From Methyloceanibacter caenitepidi (GTDB lineage: Bacteria; Pseudomonadota; Alphaproteobacteria; Rhizobiales; Methyloligellaceae): a stretch of DNA of 64,000 nucleotides. The stretch is from positions 1,612,001 through 1,676,000 of the forward strand of contig NZ_AP014648.1 in assembly GCF_000828475.1 (NCBI RefSeq). The letters are read 5' to 3'. Below are positions 41,326 through 51,869 of this stretch, in pieces. Each line of letters opens with the position of its first letter. Within the stretch, counting starts at the first letter, position 1. The position numbers were made by a program, and so were the translations under genes. The notes beneath the pieces were generated by a model. The model was given only the letters and a program-made list of their open reading frames with translations. It made no database searches and was not told where the DNA came from.

Positions 41326-44300
41326 GTGAATTCGTTTCTGCTGACACTCACGGCACTGTTGATATTGGTGCTGAGCGCGCTGTTCGCGGCGCCACTCTTC
41401 GTCGATTGGAATGAGTATCGTCCTGCGATCGAAGCGCAGATGACGAAGCTCGTGGGCCGCGACGTCAAGGTGGATGGCGAGATCCAGTTGATCGTGCTGC
41501 CAGCGCCGTATCTCAAATTCGACGACATCAAGGTGGCCAACGCCGACGGCAGCCTTGAGACGCCCTTTCTCGAGGCTTCCTCCCTCGAGGCCAAGCTCAA
41601 CGTTGGGACATTGCTGACCGGCAAGGTCGAGGCGCATGAGCTCACGATCATCGATCCCACGCTGAGGCTTCACGTCGACGACACGGGCGTCGGCAATTGG
41701 AGCGATCTCGGACAGCGCAAGACCGGCGCGGCCTTCGTGCCGAGCGACGTGCTTCTCGACTCCGTGCGCGTGACCGGTGGTACGCTGGAGATGTCGAAAG
41801 GTGCCGGCCCCGCCTTCGTGTTCACGAATATCGACGGTGAGGCGAGCGCCTCGTCCCTCGCAGGACCTTACAAGGTCTTGGCGGAGTACGACGTCGAAGG
41901 CAGGTCCCAGTCGATCCGTTTCTCGACCGGCATCATCGACGACAGCGGCAAGTTCCGGGTCAAGACGGCGCTGCGTGATCCCGACCGCTCGGCCACGTAT
42001 CAATTGGACGGCAGCATTTCCGGCCTGCGCGACGTGCCCGCCTATGACGGCACCTTCATCATGCGCGTCTCGAAGTTCGAGACATTGAACGCGGACGATC
42101 CCGCGCAGGGCGACGCCGATCCGGAGCCGGTCCTCGAAGAAAACGAGCTCTATATCGAGCCGGCGGAAGAGCCCGTGAGTGAGGTAATTCCGGAGCCGGC
42201 GACCGAAGAGACCGCCCCACTCAGCCTGCGCGACACCGCGTCGTTTCTCGAAGTCAAAGGCCCCCTCAGCGCCACGCCCGACCGCGCCGAACTGACCGGT
42301 TTCGAATTAACGCTGCACGCGTCCGGTCGGCCGCAAATTCTCAAAGGCGATGTTGCGCTCGACTTCCGGCCGCCGTTCAAGGCGGACGCAAAGCTGGCGG
42401 CTCGCTGGATCGACTTCGATGCGCTGTTCGGCGCGGCCGGGACTGACAATCGGCCTGCGCCCGCGGCGGTCGTGCGCATGTTCGCCGACTGGGTATTGGA
42501 CGAGGCTGCGAAGTTCGGGCAGGGGACGCTGTCCCTCGACGTGGAACAGGCAGGGCTTGGTGGCGATCTCGCCGGCGGGCTCGCGCTCGAGCTCGCAAGC
42601 ACCGACGGCGGCGTCGCCATTGAGAAGCTGAATGCGACTCTACCCGGTGAGAATCGCGTCTCGGCCACGGGGTCCTTGCGCAAGGGCGAGTCCGGACCGC
42701 TCTTCGAGGGACCGGCCTCCATCGACGGCTCGGGTCTGCGCGCGTTGACCCGCTGGGCAGCCGGCGATCGCGCCATCACCGGACAGTCGTTCGTGGGCGA
42801 CTTTTCTCTTTCCGCGGACGCCAAGGTCGGCGAGGGCGAAGTCGTCCTGTCGAATGCCAACGGCGCAGTGAGCGGCACGCCGTTCGGCGGCAACTTCCTG
42901 TACCGGTCCGGCGAGACCGATCTCATCAACATCGATCTCAAGAGTGAGCGGTTGGACTTGCGCGAAACGCTTGGCGGCGAACCGATTTGGTCCGCGTGGC
43001 TGCCGTCACAGAATGGCGAAACCACACCGCATACCCCGTCGGAAGGTGCGAGCCTCTTGAGGCAACTGCGTGGCGACGAAGTGCATGCACGCTTGGAAAT
43101 TGGTGAACTCCTGCTGCCCGACATCACGCCGGGCCGGCTTGATGCGGAACTCTCTTTGACCGACGGCGACCTCGACGTCCGCTCGTTGGCGTTCATCGCG
43201 CCGGGCGCAATGGCTCTCGATGCCAAAGGGCGGATCGTCAGTGTGGCCGATGCTCCGTCCGGCCAGATCGATGTCTCGCTGCAGGCGCAGAGCACGGACA
43301 ATTTGCGGGCGCTCGCGAGCCTTGTCGGATTTGGGGACCGTGTCGTGAAGTCCGAACATTTCTCGGCGCTCGCTCCCTTCGATATCCGAGCCGCGCTGGT
43401 GGCCGCGCGGGTAGGCGAAGCGACGGACGCATCGCTCGAATTGAGCGGCCAGGTCGGCGGGTCAGATCTGGCGCTCGTCGCCAAGGCAAAAGGAACACTG
43501 GCGAAGCCGCGCGACGCCGAGATCGATATTTCCGGCAGCGTCATGGGCGACAGACCGCAGGCGCTCCTTGTGTTGCTGTTCCCGGACCTGCCGCAAGACC
43601 GGCTCGCCGAGGCCGCGGGCGGCGAAGGCACGCTGTCTATCAAGGCCGTCGGCATCCCCAGTCAGCAACTCACCGGCCGTGCCGCTCTTGAAACCACCGC
43701 GCTGCAACTCGCGTTCGAGGGCAACGCCGCTTTGAAGAACGACGGGCCGGCGCTGAACGGCTTCGGCTCCGTGGCGACGACCGATGCGAGCTTGGCGCTG
43801 CCGTTGCTGGGCCTGGACCCGCCGCCGAGTGCGCTCGGCGTACCGCTCTCGGTCAACGCCAATGTTGCGGCTGCGTCCGGCAAGGTCGACCTCGAGCAGG
43901 TCAAGGCGACGGTCATGGAGCAGCCGATCGAGGGCGCCGCGCATTTCGACAGCACGGGCGACGTCACCGAGTTCGACATCACCGCGCGCGCGGAGCGTAT
44001 CTCTGTTCCCGCATTGCTGGGTCTCCTCGTGGCCTGGGAACGGGCCGAGTCCACGGAGGAAATGCTGGGGTCCGTCGATGGCGATGCCGCGACGGTCTGG
44101 CCCGCACGCGGCATCGCTCTCGGACTTCTGGAGAAAGCGGAAGGCAGCCTCGCGCTCAGCGCAAAGACGCTGTCCCTCGGCGAGCCGTTTCAGGTGACCG
44201 ACGGAAAACTCAAGGCGACGGTGGATCGCGGTACGCTGGCCATCGAGTCGATCGACGGCGGCTTGTTCGGCGGCACGCTCGCCGGTTCCGGCACGCTGTC

Positions 44301-45933
44301 GCCCCGAGGCAGCGGCGCGGCCCTGACGGCAAGAGCCGACCTCGAGCAAGGCAGCCTTGCCGCGCTGAGCGAGGCGATTGCCGGTACGGCGCTTGCTCAA
44401 GGCGCATTCGATCTATCGTTCGACGTCGCGGCTGACGGTTTGAGTCCACCGGGAATTGTCGCCGATCTCGACGGTAACGGCGTGCTGACTCTTGGGGCTG
44501 GCGAACTGACCTCGTTCACCGCGGCACCCTTGCGGCAAATCGCGGCCAAGGCGGCGTCGAGCAATGTGGCCGCCACCGCGGAACAGATCGACGCCGATGC
44601 CGAGAGCATTCGGGCCGAGCTCCGGCAAGGGCGCTACACCTTCGAACCTGCGACGCTCAACTTCGAGGTGAAGAACGGCACCGTCCGCTTCGCGCCGGCA
44701 AGCCTTGTGAGCAAGGACGTTGAGACGGCGCTCAAGACCTATGTGGACCTCGTCGGTCTCAAGCTCGACAGCGAGTGGCAAATGCGGCTGACTTCTGCGC
44801 GCGCTGCGACCGTGCCGCCGCTGACAGTGGTCTTCGCTGGCCCGCTCGATGATGCGGGCACGATCTCGCCGGCGGTCGGTACCGCCGCGATCGAGAGCAA
44901 GCTCACCATCGATCGCCTGCGTGAGGATGTCGAACGGCTCGAGTCGCTTGACGTCTCCGGAGGCCGTGCGACCAGCGATGCGCAGTCGGAAGCCGCCGCG
45001 AGAGAAGCTGCTGCCAAGGAAGCAGCTGAAAGGGAGGCCGCTGAAAGAGCGGCGGCCGAAGCAGAAGCGAAAGCCGCTGCCGAGCGCGCTGAAGCTGCCC
45101 GTATCGCCGCAGAGAAAGAGGCGGCGGAGACAGCGGCGCGCGAGAGGGCCGAGGCCCGCGCCGCCCAACAGAAAGCAGCTGCTGAAAAGGCAGCTCAAGA
45201 GCAGGCCGCGCGAGAAGCAGAGGCTGCCGCTCAGAAAGCGGCTGCCGAGCGGGCTGCAGCGGATAAAGCCGCGGCGGCTGAAGCAGCAGAACAACGCGCG
45301 GCGGCAGAGGAGCGTGCCGCGGCGGAGAAGGCTGCGGCCGACCAAGCGCTCGCCGAGGCGGAAGCCCGGGCCGCGGCCGAAGCCCGTGCAGCCGCCGAAG
45401 CGAAAGCCGCAGCAGAGCTGGAAGCGGCCAAACGCGCCGCCGCCGAAGCCCGGGCCGCGGCCGAGAAAGCCGCTCAAGAAAGAGCGGCGGCCGAAGCCAG
45501 AGCAGCCGCCGAAGCGAAAGCCGCAGCAGAGGCGAGAGCCGCCGCGGAACAGGCTGCCGCGGCACGTGCGGCAGCGGAGGCCCGCGCCGCGGCGGAGCGC
45601 GCCGAGCGGGAGCGCATCGAGGCGGAGGCGAGAGCCGCAGCCAGCGCCGCGGCCCAAACCAACGCCCCGACTGAAGCGAATGCGGCCGCGTCTGTTCCCA
45701 ACGAGTTCCTGCCGCCGCTGCCGACCCACGCACCGGCCAACGACAATGCCGAGCCTGGCGATCCGATTGCGGATCTTCTCGAGGATGGCACGGCGGCCGA
45801 AGACGCCGAGGCGGAGGAAGCGCCCGTCGCCGCGCCACCCCAGCGCAAGCGCCGCCGGGTCATCCGCCGGTCTCGACGTGACGATTGGCGCCGTAACTAC
45901 GGTCCCTTCGGTGGATTGTTCGGCGGCCGCTAG
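41326..45933 (+). CDS. giant AsmA-like envelope protein with alanine-rich tail
   Basis: 1535 residues, GTG start after AGAGAG. An N-terminal membrane anchor (LLTLTALLILVLSALFAAPLF) leads into an AsmA domain (FVDWNEYRPAIEAQMTKLVG, VDGEIQLIVLPAPYLKFDDIK). A long repetitive beta-rich region follows, ending in the AsmA C-terminal domain around residues 1040-1200. AsmA-like proteins are proposed to carry phospholipids between the two membranes. Residues about 1222-1445 are almost only Ala, Glu, Lys, Arg and Gln, a predicted long helix like that of TolA. The end is strongly basic (RKRRRVIRRSRRDD) with a short Gly/Phe tail. The tail is unusual for AsmA. Confidence 0.9.
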   Translation: MNSFLLTLTALLILVLSALFAAPLFVDWNEYRPAIEAQMTKLVGRDVKVDGEIQLIVLPAPYLKFDDIKVANADGSLETPFLEASSLEAKLNVGTLLTGKVEAHELTIIDPTLRLHVDDTGVGNWSDLGQRKTGAAFVPSDVLLDSVRVTGGTLEMSKGAGPAFVFTNIDGEASASSLAGPYKVLAEYDVEGRSQSIRFSTGIIDDSGKFRVKTALRDPDRSATYQLDGSISGLRDVPAYDGTFIMRVSKFETLNADDPAQGDADPEPVLEENELYIEPAEEPVSEVIPEPATEETAPLSLRDTASFLEVKGPLSATPDRAELTGFELTLHASGRPQILKGDVALDFRPPFKADAKLAARWIDFDALFGAAGTDNRPAPAAVVRMFADWVLDEAAKFGQGTLSLDVEQAGLGGDLAGGLALELASTDGGVAIEKLNATLPGENRVSATGSLRKGESGPLFEGPASIDGSGLRALTRWAAGDRAITGQSFVGDFSLSADAKVGEGEVVLSNANGAVSGTPFGGNFLYRSGETDLINIDLKSERLDLRETLGGEPIWSAWLPSQNGETTPHTPSEGASLLRQLRGDEVHARLEIGELLLPDITPGRLDAELSLTDGDLDVRSLAFIAPGAMALDAKGRIVSVADAPSGQIDVSLQAQSTDNLRALASLVGFGDRVVKSEHFSALAPFDIRAALVAARVGEATDASLELSGQVGGSDLALVAKAKGTLAKPRDAEIDISGSVMGDRPQALLVLLFPDLPQDRLAEAAGGEGTLSIKAVGIPSQQLTGRAALETTALQLAFEGNAALKNDGPALNGFGSVATTDASLALPLLGLDPPPSALGVPLSVNANVAAASGKVDLEQVKATVMEQPIEGAAHFDSTGDVTEFDITARAERISVPALLGLLVAWERAESTEEMLGSVDGDAATVWPARGIALGLLEKAEGSLALSAKTLSLGEPFQVTDGKLKATVDRGTLAIESIDGGLFGGTLAGSGTLSPRGSGAALTARADLEQGSLAALSEAIAGTALAQGAFDLSFDVAADGLSPPGIVADLDGNGVLTLGAGELTSFTAAPLRQIAAKAASSNVAATAEQIDADAESIRAELRQGRYTFEPATLNFEVKNGTVRFAPASLVSKDVETALKTYVDLVGLKLDSEWQMRLTSARAATVPPLTVVFAGPLDDAGTISPAVGTAAIESKLTIDRLREDVERLESLDVSGGRATSDAQSEAAAREAAAKEAAEREAAERAAAEAEAKAAAERAEAARIAAEKEAAETAARERAEARAAQQKAAAEKAAQEQAAREAEAAAQKAAAERAAADKAAAAEAAEQRAAAEERAAAEKAAADQALAEAEARAAAEARAAAEAKAAAELEAAKRAAAEARAAAEKAAQERAAAEARAAAEAKAAAEARAAAEQAAAARAAAEARAAAERAERERIEAEARAAASAAAQTNAPTEANAAASVPNEFLPPLPTHAPANDNAEPGDPIADLLEDGTAAEDAEAEEAPVAAPPQRKRRRVIRRSRRDDWRRNYGPFGGLFGGR

Positions 45934-45942
45934 CCGGCGCCT

Positions 45943-46200
45943 CTAGGAGGTCTGCTGTTTGCGCGCGTCTTTCATACGCGCCAGCACGTAGAGGCGCAGC
46001 GCGGCCGAGAGACTGGTCCCGTCGCCGCGCTCCGTCCGCTCCTGATCGATTTCGCCGACGAGCTCCGCTATCGACTTGCCCTGATCCCGCGCTATTTCCG
46101 TCAGCGCGTCCCAGAACGGTTGTTCCAGAGAGACGCTCGTCCGGTGCCGGGCGATGGTGAGCGAGCGCTTGTTGCGGGCCTTGTTGCGGGCAGTGGCCAT
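45943..46200 (-). CDS. ribbon-helix-helix domain protein
   Basis: 85 residues. A basic N-terminus (TARNKARNKRSLTIARHR) precedes TSVSLEQPFWDALTEIARDQGKSIAELVGEID, which has the beta-strand and two helices of a ribbon-helix-helix DNA-binding fold, and SLSAALRLYVLARMKD. This small family is common in Rhizobiales and often follows fumC. Its target is unknown. It starts 14 nt after the fumC stop, so the two are likely co-transcribed. It ends 9 nt from the convergent AsmA gene. Confidence 0.85.
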   Translation of the reverse strand: MATARNKARNKRSLTIARHRTSVSLEQPFWDALTEIARDQGKSIAELVGEIDQERTERGDGTSLSAALRLYVLARMKDARKQQTS

Positions 46201-46214
46201 CGGTGCGGGTGCCG

Positions 46215-47636
46215 CTACTTTTTGGGAGCGACCATCTCCTCGGGGCGGACAAGCCGGTCGAAATCTTCCTCGGCGACGTGACCGAGCCGAACCGCCTCTT
46301 CCTTCAGCGTGGTCCCGTTCTTGTGCGCGGTCTTCGCGATCTCGCTCGCGTTGTCATAGCCGATATGGGGCGCGAGTGCGGTCACCAGCATCAAGGACCG
46401 TTCCATGTGCTCGGTAATACGCTCCCGGTTGGCTTTGATGCCGACCACGCAGTTCTTGTTGAAGCTGTCGGCCACGTCGGCCAGCAGCCGGACCGACTGC
46501 AGCAGAGCGTAGGCTAGGACCGGCTTGAACACGTTGAGTTCGAAGTGCCCCTGACTGCCCGCGAATGCGACGGTGGTCTCGTTCCCGAACACGCGCGCGC
46601 AAACCATGGTGACCGCTTCGCATTGGGTCGGGTTCACCTTGCCCGGCATGATCGACGAGCCGGGTTCATTTTCCGGCAGCAGCAATTCGCCAAGACCCGA
46701 GCGCGGTCCCGATCCGAGCAGCCGAATGTCGTTCGCGATCTTGAACATGGCAGTTGCGACGGCCGTCAGGGCGCCGTGGGTAAACACATAGGCGTCGTTT
46801 CCGGCCAGCGCCTCGAACTTGTTCTCGGCCGGGACGAAGGGAAGCTTCGTCAATTCCGCCATCTTGCGGGCAAAGATCTCCGCGAAGTCCGGATGGCTAT
46901 TCAGCCCTGTCCCGACGGCAGTACCGCCCTGCGCCAGCGCATAGAGGCCCGGCAGGGTCAATTTGAGCCGCTTGATGCCGAGATCGATCTGGGCCGCATA
47001 GCCGCCGAATTCCTGGCCGAGGGTAAGGGGGGTCGCATCTTGCATGTGAGTTCGGCCGATCTTCAGAATGTCCTGAAAGGACTCGGCTTTTTCCTTGAGC
47101 GCGGCGTAGAGCCGGGACAAGGCCGGATCCAGCCGGTAGGCGATCTCCTCAGCCGCGGCCACGTGCATGGCCGTCGGGAAGGTGTCGTTCGAGGATTGGC
47201 CCATATTGACGTGGTCGTTGGGATGAACCGGTTTTTTCGTGCCCAATTCCCCGCCGAGGATCTCGCTGGCCCTGTTCGCGATGACCTCGTTGAGGTTCAT
47301 GTTGGTCTGGGTCCCGGACCCGGTCTGCCACACCACGAGCGGGAAATGCCCTTCCATCTTGCCGTCGATGATCTCGGTCGCGGCGGTGGCAATCGCCTCG
47401 GCCAGCGTGGAATCAAGGCGTCCGAGCTCCTGATTCGTGAGCGCCGCGGCCTTCTTGACCAGGGCCATGGCGCGGATCATGGGTTCCGGCATCCGCTCGT
47501 CGCCGATCTGGAAATTTTGGCGCGAACGCTGGGTCTGCGCGCCCCAATAGCGGTCGCCGGGGACCTCAATCGGCCCAAAGGCATCCGTCTCTGTACGCGG
47601 TGCGGACTGAGGATTCGGGGCGTCGGCTGCAGACAT
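46215..47636 (-). CDS. fumC: class II fumarate hydratase FumC
   Basis: 473 residues. It interconverts fumarate and malate in the citric-acid cycle without an iron-sulfur cluster. Seen are [56 protein letters not shown] with the catalytic His, and [15 protein letters not shown], the mobile loop with the catalytic Ser. I chose the ATG at 47636, preceded by AAGGAAA; a much longer in-frame opening upstream crosses the divergent kinase gene and is spurious. Confidence 0.96.
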   Translation of the reverse strand: MSAADAPNPQSAPRTETDAFGPIEVPGDRYWGAQTQRSRQNFQIGDERMPEPMIRAMALVKKAAALTNQELGRLDSTLAEAIATAATEIIDGKMEGHFPLVVWQTGSGTQTNMNLNEVIANRASEILGGELGTKKPVHPNDHVNMGQSSNDTFPTAMHVAAAEEIAYRLDPALSRLYAALKEKAESFQDILKIGRTHMQDATPLTLGQEFGGYAAQIDLGIKRLKLTLPGLYALAQGGTAVGTGLNSHPDFAEIFARKMAELTKLPFVPAENKFEALAGNDAYVFTHGALTAVATAMFKIANDIRLLGSGPRSGLGELLLPENEPGSSIMPGKVNPTQCEAVTMVCARVFGNETTVAFAGSQGHFELNVFKPVLAYALLQSVRLLADVADSFNKNCVVGIKANRERITEHMERSLMLVTALAPHIGYDNASEIAKTAHKNGTTLKEEAVRLGHVAEEDFDRLVRPEEMVAPKK

Positions 47637-47840
47637 GGGCGAGATTTCCTTTTTGTAACTTGGAGATTGGTCGAGGAGCGGGTTTCTGGAATCCTTGGCC
47701 TGCCGGCGACCGGACAATCTGAGCCTAACGCTATACCATTGCGGCGAGGGATGAGAGAACCTGGGATGTGGCGGCGTTCGCCACGGTGGCGGTGAGGGCG
47801 CGGGGTCTGGGAAGGCCATGGCGCCTGACGAGGAGGGTGT

Positions 47841-49808
47841 GTGACGGCGGCGTCCAGTAAGATCGTGCTGCCTCAGTCGAAGACAGTGCAAGCTTGCGAA
47901 ACTTATGCCCGTTTCGCGGCCGTGGTGGTCTGCGTCATCGGCGAGGTCGTGCTGGCCGCATGGATCGGCATCTTCCCCGAGCGCTTCCTGCCGAGCCTGG
48001 TCGGCATGCCGCCCGTCGCGGCGCTGGGCGTTATCCTCGCCGGGCTCGGCCTCTTGAGCTTCACGTACCGGCGGATCCGCTTCCTTTCGAGGACGATCGG
48101 CCTCGTGCTGGCCTTGTTCGGGCTCTTGATGTTCGGCCAGGGGGCCTTCGGCGATATGGGGCTGAACACGTTCCTGATCCCGGACGAGGCGATCCCGCAG
48201 GCTCATCTGAGCCATGAGTTCTCCTTCGCCCAAGCCGCACCGGCCGCGCCACTTCCGGTCCCCGGGGGGACGTCGCCCGGGATATTGATGGCACTCATCC
48301 TCTTCGGCGTAGCGCTGTTCTATGCCGACCATCACCGCGTGGCGCCTTCGGTTCTCAGCCAAGTGCTGACGCTCGTCTTGCTCGCCCAGGTCCTGCTCGT
48401 GGTCACGGGTGCGGCCTATGGCGTGGACATGGAGGGCGATCCGTTCCCGTTCATGCGTCTCACGGTCTATGGCGTGATCGCGTTCGTCTTGCTGGCGACA
48501 GGGCTGATCTTGGCGTCCCCGGAACGGGGCATTGCATCCGCGATCCTCGAGCAATCGCCTGCGGGTGAGATGCTGCGCCGGCTCCTGCCGGGGATCCTGG
48601 CGGTCCCGCCCGTGCTGGGATGGTTTGCGCGGGAGGCCGAAGTCAATGCGCTGTACGACAGCGCCGCGACCCTGGTGATCTTTGCCGTGGCCAGCATTGT
48701 CGTGCTCGCCCTGTTCGCCTGGACGGCCCTCGGGGCCGTGCGCCGGGCCGATAGCGGCAGGCAGGTGGCACTCATGGATTTGCGCGGTCAGCGCGAGTGG
48801 CTCTCGACGACACTGGGCTCGATCGGCGATGGCGTGATCGCGACCGACCCGAGCGGAAGCGTGCTGCTCCTCAACAGGGTCGCTGAGGAATTGACGGGTT
48901 GGCCGGCGTCGGAAGCGCGCGGACGGCCGATCTGGGTCGTGTTCCGTGTCGTGGATGAGGAAACGCGCAAACCGGTGGACGACCCGGCATTGAGAGCGTT
49001 GCGCGAGCGCGAGGTGTCCCGCATGGAGTCCGGCGCCATGCTCCTGACGCGCGACGATCGCGAGCTGCCGGTTGAGCATTCCGGCGCACCGATCATCGGG
49101 CAGGACGGCTCGCTTGCCGGCGCCGTTCTCGTGTTCCGCGACGTCACCGAACGCCGGCGTGCCGCACAGCGCCAAACAATGCTGGTCGGCGAACTGAACC
49201 ACCGGGTCAAGAACGCGCTGGCCATTGTGCAATCACTCGTCCAGGCCAGTCTGCGCCAGGCCAAGGATCCGACGACGCAAGCCATGGCCCGCACTTTGGC
49301 CGAGCGACTGCGCGCCCTGCACCGGGCTCACGACCTGCTGCTCGAATCCCGATGGTCCGGCGCGAGCTTGAAAGCGATGGTGGAACGCGAACTCGAGCCC
49401 TACAAGCGAGAGGGTGGCCCCAAGGTCGTGATCAAGGGATCGGACGTCCTGCTGCCACCGCAATGCACGTCGATCCTCGCCATGACGCTGCACGAGCTCG
49501 CCACCAACGCGGTGAAATACGGTGCCCTGTCGCAGAACGACGGACAGCTCAACGTTGCCTGGAAGACACAGCGGCGAAACAGGCTCGTGCTCGTGTGGGA
49601 AGAGAAGGGCGCGCCCATGGTGCCGAAGCCCACGGCCCGCAAAGGGTTCGGGACGCAACTCATCGATCAGGGCATACGCCACAATCTCGGCGGCGAGACC
49701 AAGACCGAATTTCGCAAGTCCGGCCTCTATGTGGAACTGAGCGTACCCTTGACGCCGTCCAACGAACCGCGCGCCGCTCCCGACACGGTTCACGCGCCTG
49801 CCGCCTAG
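47841..49808 (+). CDS. membrane-bound HWE-family sensor histidine kinase
   Basis: 655 residues, GTG start after AGGAGGG. About eight hydrophobic helices occupy residues 20-300. A PAS domain follows (about 315-440, [30 protein letters not shown] broken by length). The phosphorylated His is His454 in GELNHRVKN. The ATP domain has N556 in [13 protein letters not shown] and Trp586-x-Glu588, the marks of HWE kinases, a class typical of alphaproteobacteria. The PAS lacks the LOV cysteine motif. No response regulator adjoins it. It is divergent from fumC; the 204-nt gap has a 6-bp inverted repeat (47767-47783). Confidence 0.9.
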   Translation: MTAASSKIVLPQSKTVQACETYARFAAVVVCVIGEVVLAAWIGIFPERFLPSLVGMPPVAALGVILAGLGLLSFTYRRIRFLSRTIGLVLALFGLLMFGQGAFGDMGLNTFLIPDEAIPQAHLSHEFSFAQAAPAAPLPVPGGTSPGILMALILFGVALFYADHHRVAPSVLSQVLTLVLLAQVLLVVTGAAYGVDMEGDPFPFMRLTVYGVIAFVLLATGLILASPERGIASAILEQSPAGEMLRRLLPGILAVPPVLGWFAREAEVNALYDSAATLVIFAVASIVVLALFAWTALGAVRRADSGRQVALMDLRGQREWLSTTLGSIGDGVIATDPSGSVLLLNRVAEELTGWPASEARGRPIWVVFRVVDEETRKPVDDPALRALREREVSRMESGAMLLTRDDRELPVEHSGAPIIGQDGSLAGAVLVFRDVTERRRAAQRQTMLVGELNHRVKNALAIVQSLVQASLRQAKDPTTQAMARTLAERLRALHRAHDLLLESRWSGASLKAMVERELEPYKREGGPKVVIKGSDVLLPPQCTSILAMTLHELATNAVKYGALSQNDGQLNVAWKTQRRNRLVLVWEEKGAPMVPKPTARKGFGTQLIDQGIRHNLGGETKTEFRKSGLYVELSVPLTPSNEPRAAPDTVHAPAA

Positions 49809-49813
49809 TAGCC

Positions 49814-51691
49814 CTATTCCAGAACGCTGATTTCCTCGTTGGCGTGGCGGAGACGCTCGGAGAATTCGCGCGTCAGATTGCCGAGAATGGTGATCATCAC
49901 GTTGGGGTGTTCTGCGGCAAGCTCGTGCAGCTCTTCGACACCGAGCCCGTAGCAGATCACTTTCTCGTTCGCGATCACGTCGGCGGAGCGCGTACCGCCG
50001 TCGAGCAGCGCCATCTCCCCGAACGTGAGGCCGGGCCCGATCGAGGCGACGCGCTTGTGCCGCCCGGGCTTGTCGTGAAGCTTGATCTCGACACTGACCG
50101 TCCCGCGCGCAAGCACGAAGAAGAGCTTCGCAGGATCGCCCTCGCGCATGATGACGTCGCCCTTGTCGAAGACGAGGGGCCGCACGATCCCTTCGACCAA
50201 ACGGCATTCCTCGACCGTGAGACCGTCGAACAGGTTGATCTGATTGAGCGAGAACTTGGTGCCGACACTGGAGCCCTTGCCGGCCAGAAGCTGATCCTCG
50301 CACCACTCCAGCGCAGCGTCCGCATCGCGGAACTGGCGCAAGGCGTGGCCTTCCGCCGTCTCGGACAGCACGCGCGTCAGCCGGTCGAGCGATCCTTCGG
50401 TGTCGATGGACGCAAAGACGAGCTCGGTGCCGCTATTGGCCATCGCGCGCACCGCACGGCCGATCAGTTTGCAGGCTGCGTTGTCGGCATGATGGACGCG
50501 CTTGAAATCGACGACGATGTATTTCGAGTTCTCGGCGAGCTCAGTGAGCTTGCGCAGGAGTTGCTCGGTCGAGCCGAAGAAGAGGGCGCCTTGCGCCTCG
50601 AGCACAGCGATCTTGCGCCCTTCCTCCGCGAGGAGTGTGCGCTCCTCCAGCGTGCGCAGCCGGTTCGACCGGACCAGATCGGCGCGATAATCACGGCGCA
50701 GAACGCTGCGGACGTTCGTGTGGTTGTAGAAGGAGTGGAGCTGGAACTCCCGTGACATGTCCTGGCACACCGCAATGCCGCGGACGCTGTTTCCTTGGCT
50801 GTCGATCGGGGGCGCGTAAACGCAGATTCCGATCTGCCCGGGGATCGCAGCGATGATGCATCCCGACACGCCGCTCTTTGCTGGCATGCCGACTTCGTAG
50901 GCCCATTCCCCGGCATAGTCGTACATGCCGCAAGAGTTCATCACCGTGAGGACGTCGCGCACATATTGGGTATCGAAGATCTTGTGATCGGTCACGGGAT
51001 TCGTGCCGTCATTGGCCAGCGTCGCCGCCATGACGGCCAGATCGCATGCGGTGACGCTGAGCGCGCACTGGCGGAAGTAGAGTTCGAGCACCTCCTCCGG
51101 GTCGTGCTCGATCATGGCCGTGTTGAGCATCATGTAAGCGATGGCGCGGTTGCGGTGGCCGGTCGCCAACTCCGACTTGTAGACAGCTTCGTCGATGTCG
51201 ATTTTGCGCGCGGCGAGGCTCGAGAACAGTTCGAGCATATTGTTGGTGCGCTGCTTCAGCGTGTCGCCCTGCATCATCTCGGCAACCGCGATCGCGCCTG
51301 CGTTCACCATGGGATTGAAGGGCCGGTTGGCGGCCTCGTCGAGGACGATCGAGTTGAAGGCTTCACCCGTCGGCTCCACGCCGACCTTCTGCAGGACGCG
51401 CGGACGCCCGTGGTGCTGCAGGGCGTAGCCGTACATGAACGGCTTGGAGACGGATTGGATCGTGAACGGCACACGGGCGTCGCCCACCGTGTAGAGCTGG
51501 CCGTCCACCGTGGCGATAGCGATGCCGAACAGCGTCGGATCGACCTTGCCGAGTTCGGGGATATAGTCCGCCGGCGCGCCGCCCTCGATCTTCGAGACAC
51601 GTGCGTGGATCTCGTTCAGGTAGTCCTGAATAGGCGCAAGAGCCCCGCCGTCCGCGTTAGGCGCGCCGCGGATGAGATCAAGTTTATTCAC
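49814..51691 (-). CDS. glsA: glutaminase fused to STAS and cyclic-nucleotide-binding-like domains
   Basis: 625 residues, GTG start. The N-terminal 310 residues are a serine-dependent glutaminase that converts glutamine to glutamate and ammonia; Ser80-x-x-Lys83 (FTIQSVSKPF) is the catalytic pair, with NPMVNAGAI and KSGVSGCIIAAIPG also typical. Residues about 355-465 resemble a STAS domain (KYIVVDFKRVHHADNAACKL). Residues about 490-610 form a cyclic-nucleotide-binding fold (FDKGDVIMREGDPAKLFFVLARGTVSV, split here in length, and GLTFGEMALLDGGTRSADV). The regulatory domains suggest control by a small ligand. It converges with the kinase gene, only 5 nt away. Confidence 0.93.
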   Translation of the reverse strand: MNKLDLIRGAPNADGGALAPIQDYLNEIHARVSKIEGGAPADYIPELGKVDPTLFGIAIATVDGQLYTVGDARVPFTIQSVSKPFMYGYALQHHGRPRVLQKVGVEPTGEAFNSIVLDEAANRPFNPMVNAGAIAVAEMMQGDTLKQRTNNMLELFSSLAARKIDIDEAVYKSELATGHRNRAIAYMMLNTAMIEHDPEEVLELYFRQCALSVTACDLAVMAATLANDGTNPVTDHKIFDTQYVRDVLTVMNSCGMYDYAGEWAYEVGMPAKSGVSGCIIAAIPGQIGICVYAPPIDSQGNSVRGIAVCQDMSREFQLHSFYNHTNVRSVLRRDYRADLVRSNRLRTLEERTLLAEEGRKIAVLEAQGALFFGSTEQLLRKLTELAENSKYIVVDFKRVHHADNAACKLIGRAVRAMANSGTELVFASIDTEGSLDRLTRVLSETAEGHALRQFRDADAALEWCEDQLLAGKGSSVGTKFSLNQINLFDGLTVEECRLVEGIVRPLVFDKGDVIMREGDPAKLFFVLARGTVSVEIKLHDKPGRHKRVASIGPGLTFGEMALLDGGTRSADVIANEKVICYGLGVEELHELAAEHPNVMITILGNLTREFSERLRHANEEISVLE

Positions 51692-51869
51692 GTACGCGTC
51701 TCCCCAGCCGATGCGTGACTCCGCTTCCCGCGAGCATCAATCAGAAATCATGCCATGTCGACTGTCGCGCCAATTGGGCGCCCCGGCCGTGTCGCACGTG
51801 CCGTGATGGCTAATGTATGGGCATGGCGCGTCCGGGAACGCCTAAGAAAGCAGCGGGTTCTCGGAGTTG

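Noticed and set aside
44413..45838. Gly/Ser/Arg-rich frames opposite the AsmA tail, and the regular look of that DNA as a possible repeat array
   Set aside because: They mirror the Ala/Glu-coding low-complexity tail. The DNA has no constant repeat/spacer pattern, so it is neither a gene nor a CRISPR array.
47637..49232. N-terminal extension of fumC through the kinase gene
   Set aside because: The frame is merely open upstream; FumC homology begins at the ATG at 47636, which has a ribosome site.
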